NCBI GenBank assembly: GCA_035540955.1
Contig: DATLFP010000009.1
Coordinates: 1 to 64,000 of the forward strand
Origin: DATLFP01 sp035540955
GTDB lineage: Bacteria > Actinomycetota > Acidimicrobiia > Acidimicrobiales > CADCSY01
DNA length: 64,000 bases
Direction of reading: 5' to 3'
Shown here: positions 7,779 to 16,203 of the stretch, piece by piece
Layout: each line of letters begins with the position of its first letter
Position numbering within the stretch: the stretch's first letter is position 1
Made by a program: the position numbers and the translations under genes
Notes under the pieces: generated by a model
Database searches by the model: none
What the model was told of the DNA's origin: nothing
What the model saw: the letters and a program-made list of their open reading frames with translations, nothing else

Positions 7779-9472
7779 GGCCGGGGCTCCAGGGCGCCGG
7801 CGAGGTCGACGAGCTCGGCGAGGCCCACGGTCGCGCTGCGCAACGTCCAGAGCCGGCCGCGCTCGACCCACTCGAGCTCACCCCGGCTCGGGCTCCACCG
7901 GCCGACCCCGCCGCGCACGACCACACCCGTCGCGTCAGGATCGAACGGGGGGCTGAGGGTGCGGTCGGCCCGGCTCGCGAGGACGACGGCCCGGTCGCCG
8001 GGGCCGGCGTAGACGAGCACCGCGGTTCGCTCGTCGAGACGGACCGCGGGTTCGCCCGGCCACCGCTCGCCCGGCAGGACGAGATGACCGGGAAGGGCCT
8101 GGGCGAGGTCACCGATCGAGGCGGTGTACCGCTCGGCCCACCCGAGGGGGACGGAACGGCCCTCGATGCCGAGGGAGGAAGCGACACGAAGCAGGTCAGC
8201 CGGTGCCACGCTGCCGCTCACGACCACGTCGATGCCGTCACCGTGGATGGCGACGGCGCCGCCGTCCTCGGCTGCGTACGCGATGCCATCGCCGAGGACG
8301 AGCTCGCGGACGACGGAGCCGAGGCCACCGAAGAGCCGCTTGCCGGTCCAGCTCGTCGTGGCTCGTACCTTCAGCCACGCACGGCCATCTGTCCATGTTC
8401 CGACGGCGACGTCGCCGAGGGTGCCGGTCATGTGGGCCGTCATCCCGCGGGGCAACCACGCGGGGATCGGCACGGCAGAGGGGGAGGGACGGAACCCGTA
8501 GTCGATGGCGCCGTCGACCGCGGGCGGGCCAAGGTCATCCACGGTGCGAGCGTCGTTGATGACGACGCCATCGAGCCGCATCTCCACGATGACATCGCCC
8601 GGTCGCTCGGCGTGGCCGCGAGCCGCCGCCCATCTGGCCCGATCGGGCCCGTCGGCGGCGCGGACCGCCAGTCGCAGCGGTACCAGATACTGGTCGTCGA
8701 GCCACAGGTCGACGAGGTCCGTTGCGTGAACGTCGCGGCCCTCGCCGCCGGGGCGCAGGCCGGACAGCAGGGCGCCCACCTGGGCGGCCGGCACTCGCAC
8801 GCCGAGGGCCTCTCGACCGTCGATCACGTCGCGCCCGAGGCTGACCGGTTCGTCGGCGCCGATGAAGCCGGCCGCGGGCAGGACAAGGTCAAGCGGCAGA
8901 GGATCGCCGGCGTCGAACGGCTCGACACCCGACCGCGCAACGACGGTGCCGTCGGCGCCACGGAGGAGCCACCGGTCGCCGCCCGCGACGAGGGCAGCGT
9001 CGCCGAGCCGGAGCTCGAGGGTGTCCGGAGCCCGGTAGCGCAGCGTGCCGATGCGGTGCCGTGCGGGCGAGCGCTCGGTCACGGTGATCGACGCCACGAG
9101 CGACGCGACCTCACGCTGGGCAGCGACGACTCGGCTCGGAAGTCCGGCGGCTGCGATGCCGTCGTCGGGCGCGATCGGCCAGACGAACGCGGCGCCGGCC
9201 ACGAGCCCGACGGCGAATGCGGCGGCGGCCGGGAGGAGGCGCCGGCCGCGGGAGTGTCCATCGCGAGGGGCGTCCGGGAGCTCGGCGACGACGCGGTCGC
9301 TCACGTCCGGCGCGCCCGCGAGCAGCTCGAAGCGCAGCACCGAGCGAAGACGCCGCGCCTCGCGCTCGAACCGAGCGCACTCGCTGCAGACCGCGAGATG
9401 ATCGGCATCGAACGTGTCGGGCTCGCCGTCGAGCGCCGCCGAGATCGCGGCCCGGATCTCGTCACAGGTCAC
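7775..9472 (-). CDS. Transmembrane zinc-finger anti-sigma factor with extracytoplasmic domain
   Basis: 565 residues. The N-terminus has the compact zinc-binding anti-sigma pattern (CDEI...DHLAVCSECARF: Cys, His-x3-Cys-x2-Cys) that normally clamps an ECF sigma factor. A single membrane segment follows at about residues 80-100 (LLPAAAAFAVGLVAGAAFVW). The long C-terminal region has repeated lipoprotein-carrier-like beta segments (RYRAPDTLELRL, RLDGVVINDA) resembling the LolA/RseB fold, which may sense envelope lipid or protein damage. The GTG start at 9472 overlaps the ECF sigma stop by 11 nt. Ordinary anti-sigma factors are 200-300 residues, so this large outside domain is notable. Confidence 0.82.
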   Translation of the reverse strand: MTCDEIRAAISAALDGEPDTFDADHLAVCSECARFEREARRLRSVLRFELLAGAPDVSDRVVAELPDAPRDGHSRGRRLLPAAAAFAVGLVAGAAFVWPIAPDDGIAAAGLPSRVVAAQREVASLVASITVTERSPARHRIGTLRYRAPDTLELRLGDAALVAGGDRWLLRGADGTVVARSGVEPFDAGDPLPLDLVLPAAGFIGADEPVSLGRDVIDGREALGVRVPAAQVGALLSGLRPGGEGRDVHATDLVDLWLDDQYLVPLRLAVRAADGPDRARWAAARGHAERPGDVIVEMRLDGVVINDARTVDDLGPPAVDGAIDYGFRPSPSAVPIPAWLPRGMTAHMTGTLGDVAVGTWTDGRAWLKVRATTSWTGKRLFGGLGSVVRELVLGDGIAYAAEDGGAVAIHGDGIDVVVSGSVAPADLLRVASSLGIEGRSVPLGWAERYTASIGDLAQALPGHLVLPGERWPGEPAVRLDERTAVLVYAGPGDRAVVLASRADRTLSPPFDPDATGVVVRGGVGRWSPSRGELEWVERGRLWTLRSATVGLAELVDLAGALEPRP

Positions 9473-10007
9473 CGGCGGCCTCCTCGGCGTCGAGCCACCG
9501 CACCAACCGTTCCCGAGCCCGGTGGACCCTGCTCTTCACGGTGCCCGCAGGTATGTCCAGCATCACGGCGGCGTCGGCGTAGGAGACCCCGAGCACCTCG
9601 ACGGCAAGGATGGCTTCTCGGAGGTCGACTGGAAGGCTGTCGAGCGCCGCCCGCAGCTCGTGCCCATGCTCGGGCGATGGCGCCGTCGTCGCCTCGGGCA
9701 GCGATAGGCGGTCTCGCCGCTCCCGCGCGCGCAGCTCGTCGATCGCCGTGTTTCGCGCCACCCGGAACAGCCACGTCGTGAACCTGCTGCGCCCGTCGAA
9801 ACCCGCCAGTCCCCGGTGGACACGAAGGAACGTCTCCTGCGTGAGATCCTCGGCCAGGGCGGCGTCGCCGACCAGGTGGCGCACGAATCGCCAGACCGCG
9901 GCCTGATACGACCGGACGAGCGCGGTGAAGGCGGCGACATCGCCGCCGGCCGCCGCTCGCAACGCCGCTGGGTCCGGCTCCTCCACGCGCCCCCTCTCGG
10001 CCGCCAA
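9462..10007 (-). CDS. ECF-family RNA polymerase sigma factor
   Basis: 181-residue group 4 sigma factor. Region 2 is seen in LAEDLTQETFLRVHRGL and FTTWLFRVARNTAIDELR, region 4 in LPVDLREAILAVEVLGVSYADAAVMLDIPAGTVKSRVHRARERL. There is no SnoaL or other C-terminal extension. The gene lies between the cupredoxin (33 nt upstream) and the anti-sigma factor, so it is probably held inactive by that partner until an envelope signal arrives. A GTGAACC-N16-CGTC motif upstream of the operon (10604-10634) is a plausible target for autoregulation. Confidence 0.93.
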   Translation of the reverse strand: MAAERGRVEEPDPAALRAAAGGDVAAFTALVRSYQAAVWRFVRHLVGDAALAEDLTQETFLRVHRGLAGFDGRSRFTTWLFRVARNTAIDELRARERRDRLSLPEATTAPSPEHGHELRAALDSLPVDLREAILAVEVLGVSYADAAVMLDIPAGTVKSRVHRARERLVRWLDAEEAAGDL

Positions 10008-10040
10008 TGGTCGCTCATGCCGCCCGCGCCCCGCGGGGAG

Positions 10041-10574
10041 TCATGCCCGCCGGCGCGCCCATCGCCGGCTGCCGGCCGCCCCGATGACCAGCCCGGCCAA
10101 CGCGGCCACGCCGGCGCCGAGCGCCGCCGACTCGGTCGATCGGGACGATGAGGCCGGCTGAGCACCGTCGAGCACCGCGAGGTCCTCGGTGGCGGAACTC
10201 GCCGCCATGGTCTCGCCGACGACGACCACCCCGTTCATGCTCGGGTGCAGGTAGCACGCGTAGGGATAGGTCCCCTCGTCGTCGAAGCGGCGACTTGCTC
10301 GATCGCCGCGCTGGAGCGTGGTGTCGAGCCCCCAACCCGTGCCGACGACCACGTGCTCGGACTGGTCGTCGTTCGTCCAGGTCACCTCGGTACCAGGCTC
10401 GACTCGCAGCACGGTCGGGGTGAAGCAGAAGCTGGACATGACCACCGTGTCGCCGGCGCCCTCGGTCGCCTGGTGGCAGCCCCCGCCGCCACCAGCGCTG
10501 GCCCCTGAAGCCGGGATCAGGACGATGGCGGCGACCACCATCGAGATCGAGAGCATCGAGCGGCGCTTGGACAT
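10041..10574 (-). CDS. Membrane-anchored cupredoxin (plastocyanin/azurin-like)
   Basis: 177-residue exported blue-copper-type protein. A signal peptide (SMLSISMVVAAIVLIPASGASA) is followed by a glycine run and one cupredoxin domain with the type 1 copper ligands: His in QSEHVVVG, then Cys, His and Met in YACYLHPSM. A C-terminal membrane segment (ALGAGVAALAGLVIGAAG) with a basic tail anchors it outside the cell. Start ATG 10574 has a GGAGG at a good distance; a longer reading frame upstream is rejected because it runs through the promoter into pepF. As the first gene of the ECF operon it may be an electron carrier or copper-stress protein; the copper link is inferred from the ligands. Confidence 0.88.
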   Translation of the reverse strand: MSKRRSMLSISMVVAAIVLIPASGASAGGGGGCHQATEGAGDTVVMSSFCFTPTVLRVEPGTEVTWTNDDQSEHVVVGTGWGLDTTLQRGDRASRRFDDEGTYPYACYLHPSMNGVVVVGETMAASSATEDLAVLDGAQPASSSRSTESAALGAGVAALAGLVIGAAGSRRWARRRA

Positions 10575-10603
10575 GCGGTCCTCCGAGGTCGGGTTCTGTC
10601 CGG

Positions 10604-10634
10604 TACCGACGACGGGAGGTGCCCGATGGTTCAC
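10604..10634 (-). promoter_or_regulatory. Candidate ECF-sigma promoter of the cupredoxin-sigma operon
   Basis: On the minus strand GTGAACC (10634-10628) is followed after 16 nt by CGTCGGTA (10611-10604). The GAAC core and CGTC element with this spacing match the general form of ECF promoters. The predicted start near 10600 would leave a 25-nt leader with a GGAGG before the ATG. The match supports autoregulation by the sigma factor of this operon but was judged by eye only. Confidence 0.5.
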
Positions 10635-10676
10635 ACCGCGTGCCTCTCCGGCGTCCGGATCGCCGAAGCCGGGCCG

Positions 10677-10682
10677 TAATCT
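10677..10682 (+). promoter_or_regulatory. -10 box of pepF (leaderless promoter)
   Basis: TAATCT ends 6 nt before the ATG of the oligoendopeptidase gene, the spacing expected for a leaderless actinobacterial transcript; no ribosome-binding site is present. No convincing -35 is seen. It shares the 114-bp divergent intergenic region with the ECF-type promoter. Confidence 0.55.
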
Positions 10683-10688
10683 GCGGCC

Positions 10689-12470
10689 ATGAGCACGCTG
10701 GAAGCCGAGGATGTCGTCTGGGACCTGTCCGACCTGGTGCAGGACCGCTCCTTCGACGACCTGCTGGACGACGCTGACCGGTTGCGCGACGAGCTGGCCG
10801 CCCTCCGGGGCACGGTCGGCGGGTTCGACACCGATGCCCTCGTCGACTTCATGCGCCGCCAAGCCGAGCTGAGCGAGCTGCTCGGCCGGGCCGGCTCCTG
10901 GGCGTCGCTCCAGTTCGCCGCCGACATGGCCAACCAGGAGCACGGCGCCCGCGTGCAGCGCTTCCAGGAGCGGGCCACGGCGGTGTCGACGAAGCTCATC
11001 TGGTTCGACCTGGAGTGGGCGGCGCTCGACGACGACCACGTCGCCAAGCTGCTGACCGACGACCGGATCGCCTTCGCCCGTCACTACCTCGAGGACCTCC
11101 GCAAGTACCGGCCGTACCTCCTCACCGAGCCCGAGGAGCGCATCCTCAGCGAGAAGGCGGTGAGCGGTCGCGCCGCGTGGAGCCGGCTGTTCAACGAGCT
11201 GACGTCGTCGATCGAGGTCGACCTCGACGGCCGGCCGGCGACGCTGGAGGAGGCGCTGAGCCGCATCGCATCACCCGACGCCGAGGTGCGGGCGACGGCG
11301 GCCGCGGCCGTGACCGACGCGCTGAAGCCCGGCCTCCGCACGCGCGCGTACGTCTACAACACGCTGATGAGCGACAAGGCGACCGACGACCGCTTGCGCG
11401 GGTACCCGTCGTGGATCACGTCGCGCAACCTCAGCAACGAGGCGTCCGACGAGTCGGTCCAGGCGCTCGTCGACGCCGTGAAGCGCCGCTACGACATCCC
11501 CCAGCGGTGGTACGCGCTGAAGGCGCGGGTGATGGGCGTCGAGCGCATCAAGGACTGGGACCGGGCCGCCAGCCTCGCCACCTCCGACGCCCACATCGCG
11601 TGGGACGAGGCCAAGCAGATCGTGCTCGACAGCTACGCGTCGTTCTCCGAGGAGATGGCGGCCACCGCCCGGCGGTTCTTCGACGACCGGTGGATCGACG
11701 CGCCCGCCCGGCCGGGCAAGCGCCCGGGCGCGTTCTGCTCCTACACCGTCCCCTCGGTGCACCCGTACGTGTTCCTCAACTACACGGCACGCCGGCGCGA
11801 CGTCCTCACCCTCGCCCACGAGCTCGGTCACGGCCTGCACGCCTACCTCGCCCGCGAGCAGGGACCGTTCCACCAGGGGACGCCGCTCACGCTGGCCGAG
11901 ACGGCCTCGGTGTTCGGCGAGACGGTGACCTTCGGCCGGCTGCTCGAGCAGACGACCGAGCCCAACGAGCGGCTGGCACTGCTGGCCGAGAACATCGAGG
12001 GCGCCATCGCGACCGTGTTCCGCCAGACGGCGATGAACCGGTTCGAGGACGGCTGCCACACCGCCCGGCGGACGGAGGGCGAGCTGTCGGTCGAGCGGTT
12101 CGGCGAGATCTGGGCCGAGACCCAGACCGAGATGCTGGGCGACGCCGTCGAGGTCACCGAGGGCTACCGCACCTGGTGGTCGTACGTGCCGCACTTCATC
12201 GGCACGCCGGGCTACGTGTACGCCTACGCCTACGGGCAGCTGCTGGCGCTGTCGGTGTACGCGCAGTACGAGACCCAGGGCAGCGACTTCGTGCCCCGCT
12301 ACCTGCACCTGCTCTCCTCCGGCGGCTCCCTGGCGCCCGAGGAGCTGGGCCGGATCGTGGGCTGCGACCTCGCCGACCCCGGCTTCTGGGACGCCGGGCT
12401 CGAGATCGTCGAGCAGCAGCTCGAGCAGGCGGAGACCGCGGCCTACGAAGCGGGAAGGATCACCCGCTGA
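10689..12470 (+). CDS. pepF: M3 family oligoendopeptidase F
   Basis: Cytoplasmic zinc metallopeptidase of 593 residues, the usual size for PepF/M3B enzymes, hydrolysing oligopeptides. The zinc motif HELGH is in TLAHELGHGLHAYLA, with the downstream glutamate in LAETASVFGE. The N-terminal oligopeptidase_F helical region (WDLSDLVQDRSFDDLL) and the C-terminal YVPHFIGTPGYVYAYAYGQ segment complete the family architecture. No signal peptide is present. It ends directly against the following glycosyltransferase gene, which may be co-transcribed. Confidence 0.95.
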   Translation: MSTLEAEDVVWDLSDLVQDRSFDDLLDDADRLRDELAALRGTVGGFDTDALVDFMRRQAELSELLGRAGSWASLQFAADMANQEHGARVQRFQERATAVSTKLIWFDLEWAALDDDHVAKLLTDDRIAFARHYLEDLRKYRPYLLTEPEERILSEKAVSGRAAWSRLFNELTSSIEVDLDGRPATLEEALSRIASPDAEVRATAAAAVTDALKPGLRTRAYVYNTLMSDKATDDRLRGYPSWITSRNLSNEASDESVQALVDAVKRRYDIPQRWYALKARVMGVERIKDWDRAASLATSDAHIAWDEAKQIVLDSYASFSEEMAATARRFFDDRWIDAPARPGKRPGAFCSYTVPSVHPYVFLNYTARRRDVLTLAHELGHGLHAYLAREQGPFHQGTPLTLAETASVFGETVTFGRLLEQTTEPNERLALLAENIEGAIATVFRQTAMNRFEDGCHTARRTEGELSVERFGEIWAETQTEMLGDAVEVTEGYRTWWSYVPHFIGTPGYVYAYAYGQLLALSVYAQYETQGSDFVPRYLHLLSSGGSLAPEELGRIVGCDLADPGFWDAGLEIVEQQLEQAETAAYEAGRITR

Positions 12471-12484
12471 GCACGCTGACCGCG

Positions 12485-13396
12485 GTGGTCGTGCACCGAC
12501 GGCGACCGGCGGCGTGCGTGCGGACCGTCGCCGCGCTGCGCGAGCAGGGCGTCGGCACGGTGGTCGTCGTCGACAACGCATCGCCGGCCGAGGACCGCAA
12601 GGCCATCCTCGACGCTCATCCCGACGTGGTGCTGCTCGAGAACGGCGAGAACCTCGGCTTCGGCCCCGCCGCCAACGTGGGGTTCCGGTGGTGGCTCACC
12701 CACGACCCGACGTTCTGGGACCGATCGGGGACGGCCGCGCGGACTGAACGGTCCCAGAACGCGGGTGGTCGGGAGTGGGTGCTGCTGTGCCCGCACGACG
12801 CCGACCCCGCGCCCGGCTGCATCCCCGCGCTCGTCGACGCCGTGGCCGGGCGCGACGATGCCGGCCTGGCGTGCGCCGAGTACGGCGATCACGAGTGGTC
12901 GGGGCGCCCTCACATCGACCACTACTTCGGCTCGGTCCTGGTGCCGTCGGCGCGGGTGCCCGGATGGGAGTCGTGCCATCACCCGCACGGCACGATGATG
13001 CTCGCCCGGCGGGCGTGCCTCGAGGACATCGGGTTGTTCGACGAGCGCTACTTCGCCTACGGCGAGGAGGCCGATCTCGGGATGCGGGCCCGCGCCGCCG
13101 GCTGGGACGTCGGCATCGTCTGGGGGGCCGTCGTGCACAACCCGGGCATGTCGTCGGAGACCGGTGTCCCCGAGTACCTCATGCTGCGCAACTCCCTGCT
13201 GCTCGTGCGCACCTACTGGGGCGGCTACCACGCGTTCATCCGGTTCCTCATGGCGCTGGCCACGACGGCCCGGGGTGTCCTCGGCGGACGGCGCACGCCG
13301 TTCTGGCACCTCAGCGCCCGACTCTGCGCCCTGCGCGACTTCCTCCGGGGCCGCACCGGACCACCCCCGAGGACGTTCGCCCTCCGCCGCCCCTGA
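12485..13396 (+). CDS. Family 2 glycosyltransferase with in-frame palindromic insertion
   Basis: About 303-residue GT-A glycosyltransferase of the rhamnosyltransferase-like GT2 group. The first strand VVVHRR, the acidic VVVDNASP, LLENGENLGFGPAANVGF, CPHDADP and the LFDERYFAYGEEADLGMRAR acceptor-side motif are visible. It lacks membrane segments and is probably a cytoplasmic surface-polysaccharide or glycolipid transferase. The start is unsure: GTG 12485 clips the first strand, while a CTG at 12467 would overlap the pepF stop (CTGA) and give a complete strand. Residues FWDRSGTAARTERSQN come from a 48-nt palindromic segment (12713-12760) inserted in a loop just before WVLLCPHDADP; without it the protein aligns well with the GT2 fold. 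Confidence 0.85.
   Translation: MVVHRRRPAACVRTVAALREQGVGTVVVVDNASPAEDRKAILDAHPDVVLLENGENLGFGPAANVGFRWWLTHDPTFWDRSGTAARTERSQNAGGREWVLLCPHDADPAPGCIPALVDAVAGRDDAGLACAEYGDHEWSGRPHIDHYFGSVLVPSARVPGWESCHHPHGTMMLARRACLEDIGLFDERYFAYGEEADLGMRARAAGWDVGIVWGAVVHNPGMSSETGVPEYLMLRNSLLLVRTYWGGYHAFIRFLMALATTARGVLGGRRTPFWHLSARLCALRDFLRGRTGPPPRTFALRRP
12713..12759. repeat. 47-nt palindromic element, copy 1 (inside GT2 coding sequence)
   Basis: One of three 47-nt copies in the window that begin TTCTGGGACCGAT and end CGGTCCCAGAA. Here the perfect stem is 13 bp (12711-12723 with 12749-12761) and the inner right arm has drifted (ACTGAA instead of CCCGAT). It differs from copy 2 at 6 of 47 positions. With one adjoining base it contributes exactly 16 codons without stop in the host gene. 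Confidence 0.85.
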
Positions 13397-13457
13397 CGGT
13401 CGTGCGTGCAAGACGTTCGCCGGCTCACGGGATCACGGCAACGGCCTGATGGGTCGG

Positions 13458-14153
13458 TCAGCGCAGGGGGGCGAAGGGGGTCAGCGTGAGGTCGGCGGCG
13501 CGGGCGGCGGCGGCGACGGCGCCGTCGCACAGCACCGCCAGCTCCTGCTCGCGCTCGCGGCCGTACGACAGCGCCGCCGTCCCGCGGCCGGGGTGGCAGG
13601 CGATCTCGGTCCAGCCCGGCCCCACGCTGCGGATGACGCCGACCAGCGCGTCGACCGTGATCCCCTCGGGGTACGGGTCGCCGGTCCCGCTCTGGCCGTA
13701 GAACTCGCCGCGGTACACGAAGCCCGGCGTCACCTGGCGCACCGGGATCCCGAGCCGGCGCCCGGCGTCGCGCAGCAGCCGCCGTGCCGGGCCCTGACGG
13801 TGGACGTGCTGGTGCGAGTCGAGGTGGGTCGGCGGGCGGCCGAGGAGCGCGTCGAACGCGGCCAGCTGGGCGTCGATCTCGGCCGCCACCGCGTCGTCGT
13901 CGTCGGTGTCGACGACCGTGTACGCCGGCTCCCACCCTCCGTTGCCGTGGACCCACTCACCGAGGTCGAGGTGCAGCCCGACGCCGAGCTGCGGGTGGCG
14001 CCGGGCCAGGTCGGCGGCCGCCGGCACCGCCTCGGCCCGCACCATCAGGCTGGTGCTCGTCACGATGCCACGGACGTACGCCTCGACCACGCCGGCGTTC
14101 ACCCCGTCGCACAGGCCGAAGTCATCGGCGTTGACGACGACGTGGCGCGTCAC
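13458..14153 (-). CDS. ChbG/YdjC-like carbohydrate deacetylase
   Basis: 231-residue YdjC/ChbG-family protein, a metal-dependent deacetylase fold that removes N-acetyl groups from GlcNAc-containing sugars. Metal-site motifs are VVNADDFGLCDGVN at the N-terminus, HLDLGEW, HLDSHQHVH and CHPGRG. The GTG start at 14153 overlaps the preceding kinase-like gene by 4 nt (GTGA). As the last gene of an operon with WecB and a glycosyltransferase it probably acts on an N-acetylated sugar intermediate, an inference from context. It converges on the GT2 gene with about 60 nt between stops, where no clear terminator is seen. Confidence 0.85.
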   Translation of the reverse strand: MTRHVVVNADDFGLCDGVNAGVVEAYVRGIVTSTSLMVRAEAVPAAADLARRHPQLGVGLHLDLGEWVHGNGGWEPAYTVVDTDDDDAVAAEIDAQLAAFDALLGRPPTHLDSHQHVHRQGPARRLLRDAGRRLGIPVRQVTPGFVYRGEFYGQSGTGDPYPEGITVDALVGVIRSVGPGWTEIACHPGRGTAALSYGREREQELAVLCDGAVAAAARAADLTLTPFAPLR

Positions 14154-15100
14154 CGGAGCCGCTCCGTCAGCTCGAGCGCCAGCGCCAGCCAGTCGTGGTC
14201 GTGGTCCTCGGGCGGCGCCCACGCCGGCGCCCACCCCAGCCACCGTATGCACAGGTGCAGCCGGCAGGCGTCGAGGCCATCGTCGGTGACGGCATCCGCC
14301 GCCGTCGGGTCCACCGCGCCGAGGGCCTGCCGGTAGGCGTCGACGAGCACGCGCCGGGCTTCGTCGTCCCAGCCCTCCACCAGCGCGGCCAGATCGACCA
14401 GGGGCGGCCCTACCGCGGCCGTCTCCCAGTCGATCACGGCCACCCGCGGCTCGGGGGTCTCGACCACGAGGACGTTGGACGGATAGAGCTCGCCGTGCAC
14501 GAACGTGCTCGGCATCGCGAGGAGTCGTTCGACGACCTCCTCGTGCCGGGCGAGCACCGGTTGGAGGCGCCGGTCGGTGTCGCCGGCGAACGCCGCCGCT
14601 CGTGTCGCCCACTGGCGATAGAAGTCGGCGTCGTAGTCCACGAGCAGCGACCGCACCGTCGGCGGGGCGTCCTCTTCGAGGTGGGCGGCGTGCAACGACG
14701 CCGCCCACCGGGCCACCGCCGTCCAGACGGCGAGGTCGCCGACCTGCCAGAGCTCGATGCCGTCGACGTGCTCGAGGAACAGCCACCGGCGCTCGCCGTC
14801 CTCGACGGCACCGTGGAACATCGGCGATTCGAGCCACGGGGGGAGGACATCCCGGTACACGGCGACTTCCCGCCGGGGATCGAGCAGGAAGTCCGGCTTG
14901 GTGGCGCGGGCGGTCGGCAGCAGGGACCCCGGGCTGAGGTCCTTCCGCAGCACGCCCGACGGTGTCCGCGCGCCCGGCGGGACGAGGAGGTCGATCGGGG
15001 CGCTGGTGGAGTACGCGTGCCGGTGCAGGACCACCGCAGCGTCGCCCCGCGCGGCGCGGGCAACGAGCTCCTGAGGGGTCGGTGAGCCGTCGCTGCTCAC
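14150..15100 (-). CDS. Aminoglycoside phosphotransferase (APH)-family kinase
   Basis: 316-residue protein kinase-like phosphotransferase. The catalytic loop reads FVHGELYPSNVLV, with glutamate in place of the common aspartate of HGDxxxxN, and the magnesium motif is VIDWETAAVGPPLVDLA. The N-terminal lobe has VLRKDL. In a glycan operon it more likely phosphorylates a sugar or activates a precursor than confers drug resistance. GTG start at 15100 overlaps the wecB stop by 4 nt and the gene end overlaps the deacetylase start by 4 nt. The HGE substitution could lower or change activity and deserves attention. Confidence 0.8.
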   Translation of the reverse strand: MSSDGSPTPQELVARAARGDAAVVLHRHAYSTSAPIDLLVPPGARTPSGVLRKDLSPGSLLPTARATKPDFLLDPRREVAVYRDVLPPWLESPMFHGAVEDGERRWLFLEHVDGIELWQVGDLAVWTAVARWAASLHAAHLEEDAPPTVRSLLVDYDADFYRQWATRAAAFAGDTDRRLQPVLARHEEVVERLLAMPSTFVHGELYPSNVLVVETPEPRVAVIDWETAAVGPPLVDLAALVEGWDDEARRVLVDAYRQALGAVDPTAADAVTDDGLDACRLHLCIRWLGWAPAWAPPEDHDHDWLALALELTERLR

Positions 15101-16203
15101 ACCGCGAGATCCGTCGGTCGCGCCGGCGGGCCCGCGGCGACGCGACGGATGAGCTCGTCGGCGATCCGGACCCCGGCGCGTCCGTCCCACGATGCCGGGC
15201 GACGGGCCGGCACGCCGTCGCGCAGGACGCGGCGGGCCTCGGCCACGATGCGGTCTCGGTCGCGTCCCACCAGCACGTTGGTCCCCTCGGTGATCGTGAT
15301 CGGCCGCTCGGTGTTGTCCCGGAGGGTGAGGCACGGGACGCCGAGCACCGTCGTCTCCTCCTGCACGCCGCCGGAGTCCGTGAACACGATGGCGGCCTGC
15401 GCCTCGAGGGCGAGGAAGTCGAGGTACCCGAGCGGGTCGACGAGGCGGAGACCGGCGCCGTGCCCGAGCTCGTCGAGCCGCGCCCGCGTGCGCGGGTGCA
15501 CCGGGAAGACCAGCGGCACGTCGGCGGCGACCACGTCGATGGCGTCGACCAGCGCGGCGAGCGTCCGCGTGTCGTCCACGTTCGCCGGCCGGTGCAGGGT
15601 CACCAGCCCGTACCCCCGGGCGTCGAGACCGAGCTGCCGCAGCACGGGACGCGCCTTCGCCCGGTCGAGGTTGGTCAGCAGCGAATCGACCATGACGTTG
15701 CCGACGAGCGCGATCTGGTCGGACCGGTAGCCCTCGGCATGGAGGTTGTCGACGGCGTCGGGCGAGGGAGCGAGCAGCACGTCGCTCACGCGGTCGGTGA
15801 CGACGCGGTTGACCTCCTCCGGCATCGCCCAGTCCCGGCTGCGCAGCCCGGCTTCGACGTGGGCGACGAGCGGTCCCGCCTTGGCGGCGACGATGGCGCA
15901 TGCCATCGTCGAGTTCACGTCGCCGACGACGACCACGACATCCGGCTCCAGCTTCTCGAGGAGGGGTTCGAACGCGGTCATGATCCGGCCGGTCTGCTCG
16001 GCGTGGCTGCCCGAGCCGACTTCCAGGTGGTGATCGGGAGCCCGGATGCCGAGCTCGTCGAAGAACACGCCGCTCATGGCGCGGTCGTAGTGCTGCCCGG
16101 TGTGCACGAGACAGGTCTCGACGTCCCGGTCTTCGAGCCCGTCGAGCACCGGCTTGACCTTCATGAAGTTCGGCCGCGCCCCGGCGACGCAGACAACCCT
16201 CAT
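15097..16203 (-). CDS. wecB: UDP-N-acetylglucosamine 2-epimerase (non-hydrolysing)
   Basis: 368-residue cytosolic enzyme that interconverts UDP-GlcNAc and UDP-ManNAc for surface polysaccharides. Family motifs are GARPNFMKVKPVLDGL, HTGQHYDRAMSGVFF, VVVGDVNSTMACAIVAAK, HVEAGLRS, VTLHRPANVD and SDSGGVQEETTVLGVPCLTLRDNTERP, which carry the catalytic acid/base and UDP-binding residues. The ATG at 16203 is used because it overlaps the upstream glycosyltransferase stop (ATGA); a longer form adds 9 residues. Product ManNAc could feed the adjacent transferases and the deacetylase. Confidence 0.94.
   Translation of the reverse strand: MRVVCVAGARPNFMKVKPVLDGLEDRDVETCLVHTGQHYDRAMSGVFFDELGIRAPDHHLEVGSGSHAEQTGRIMTAFEPLLEKLEPDVVVVVGDVNSTMACAIVAAKAGPLVAHVEAGLRSRDWAMPEEVNRVVTDRVSDVLLAPSPDAVDNLHAEGYRSDQIALVGNVMVDSLLTNLDRAKARPVLRQLGLDARGYGLVTLHRPANVDDTRTLAALVDAIDVVAADVPLVFPVHPRTRARLDELGHGAGLRLVDPLGYLDFLALEAQAAIVFTDSGGVQEETTVLGVPCLTLRDNTERPITITEGTNVLVGRDRDRIVAEARRVLRDGVPARRPASWDGRAGVRIADELIRRVAAGPPARPTDLAV

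Noticed and set aside
10575..11084. Upstream extension of the cupredoxin gene to 11084.
   Set aside because: It would overlap the pepF gene and both promoters; the ATG at 10574 begins a clean signal peptide with an SD sequence.
14150..15100. APH-family gene as an antibiotic resistance determinant.
   Set aside because: Position inside a glycan operon with 4-nt overlaps on both sides favours a sugar or precursor kinase role.
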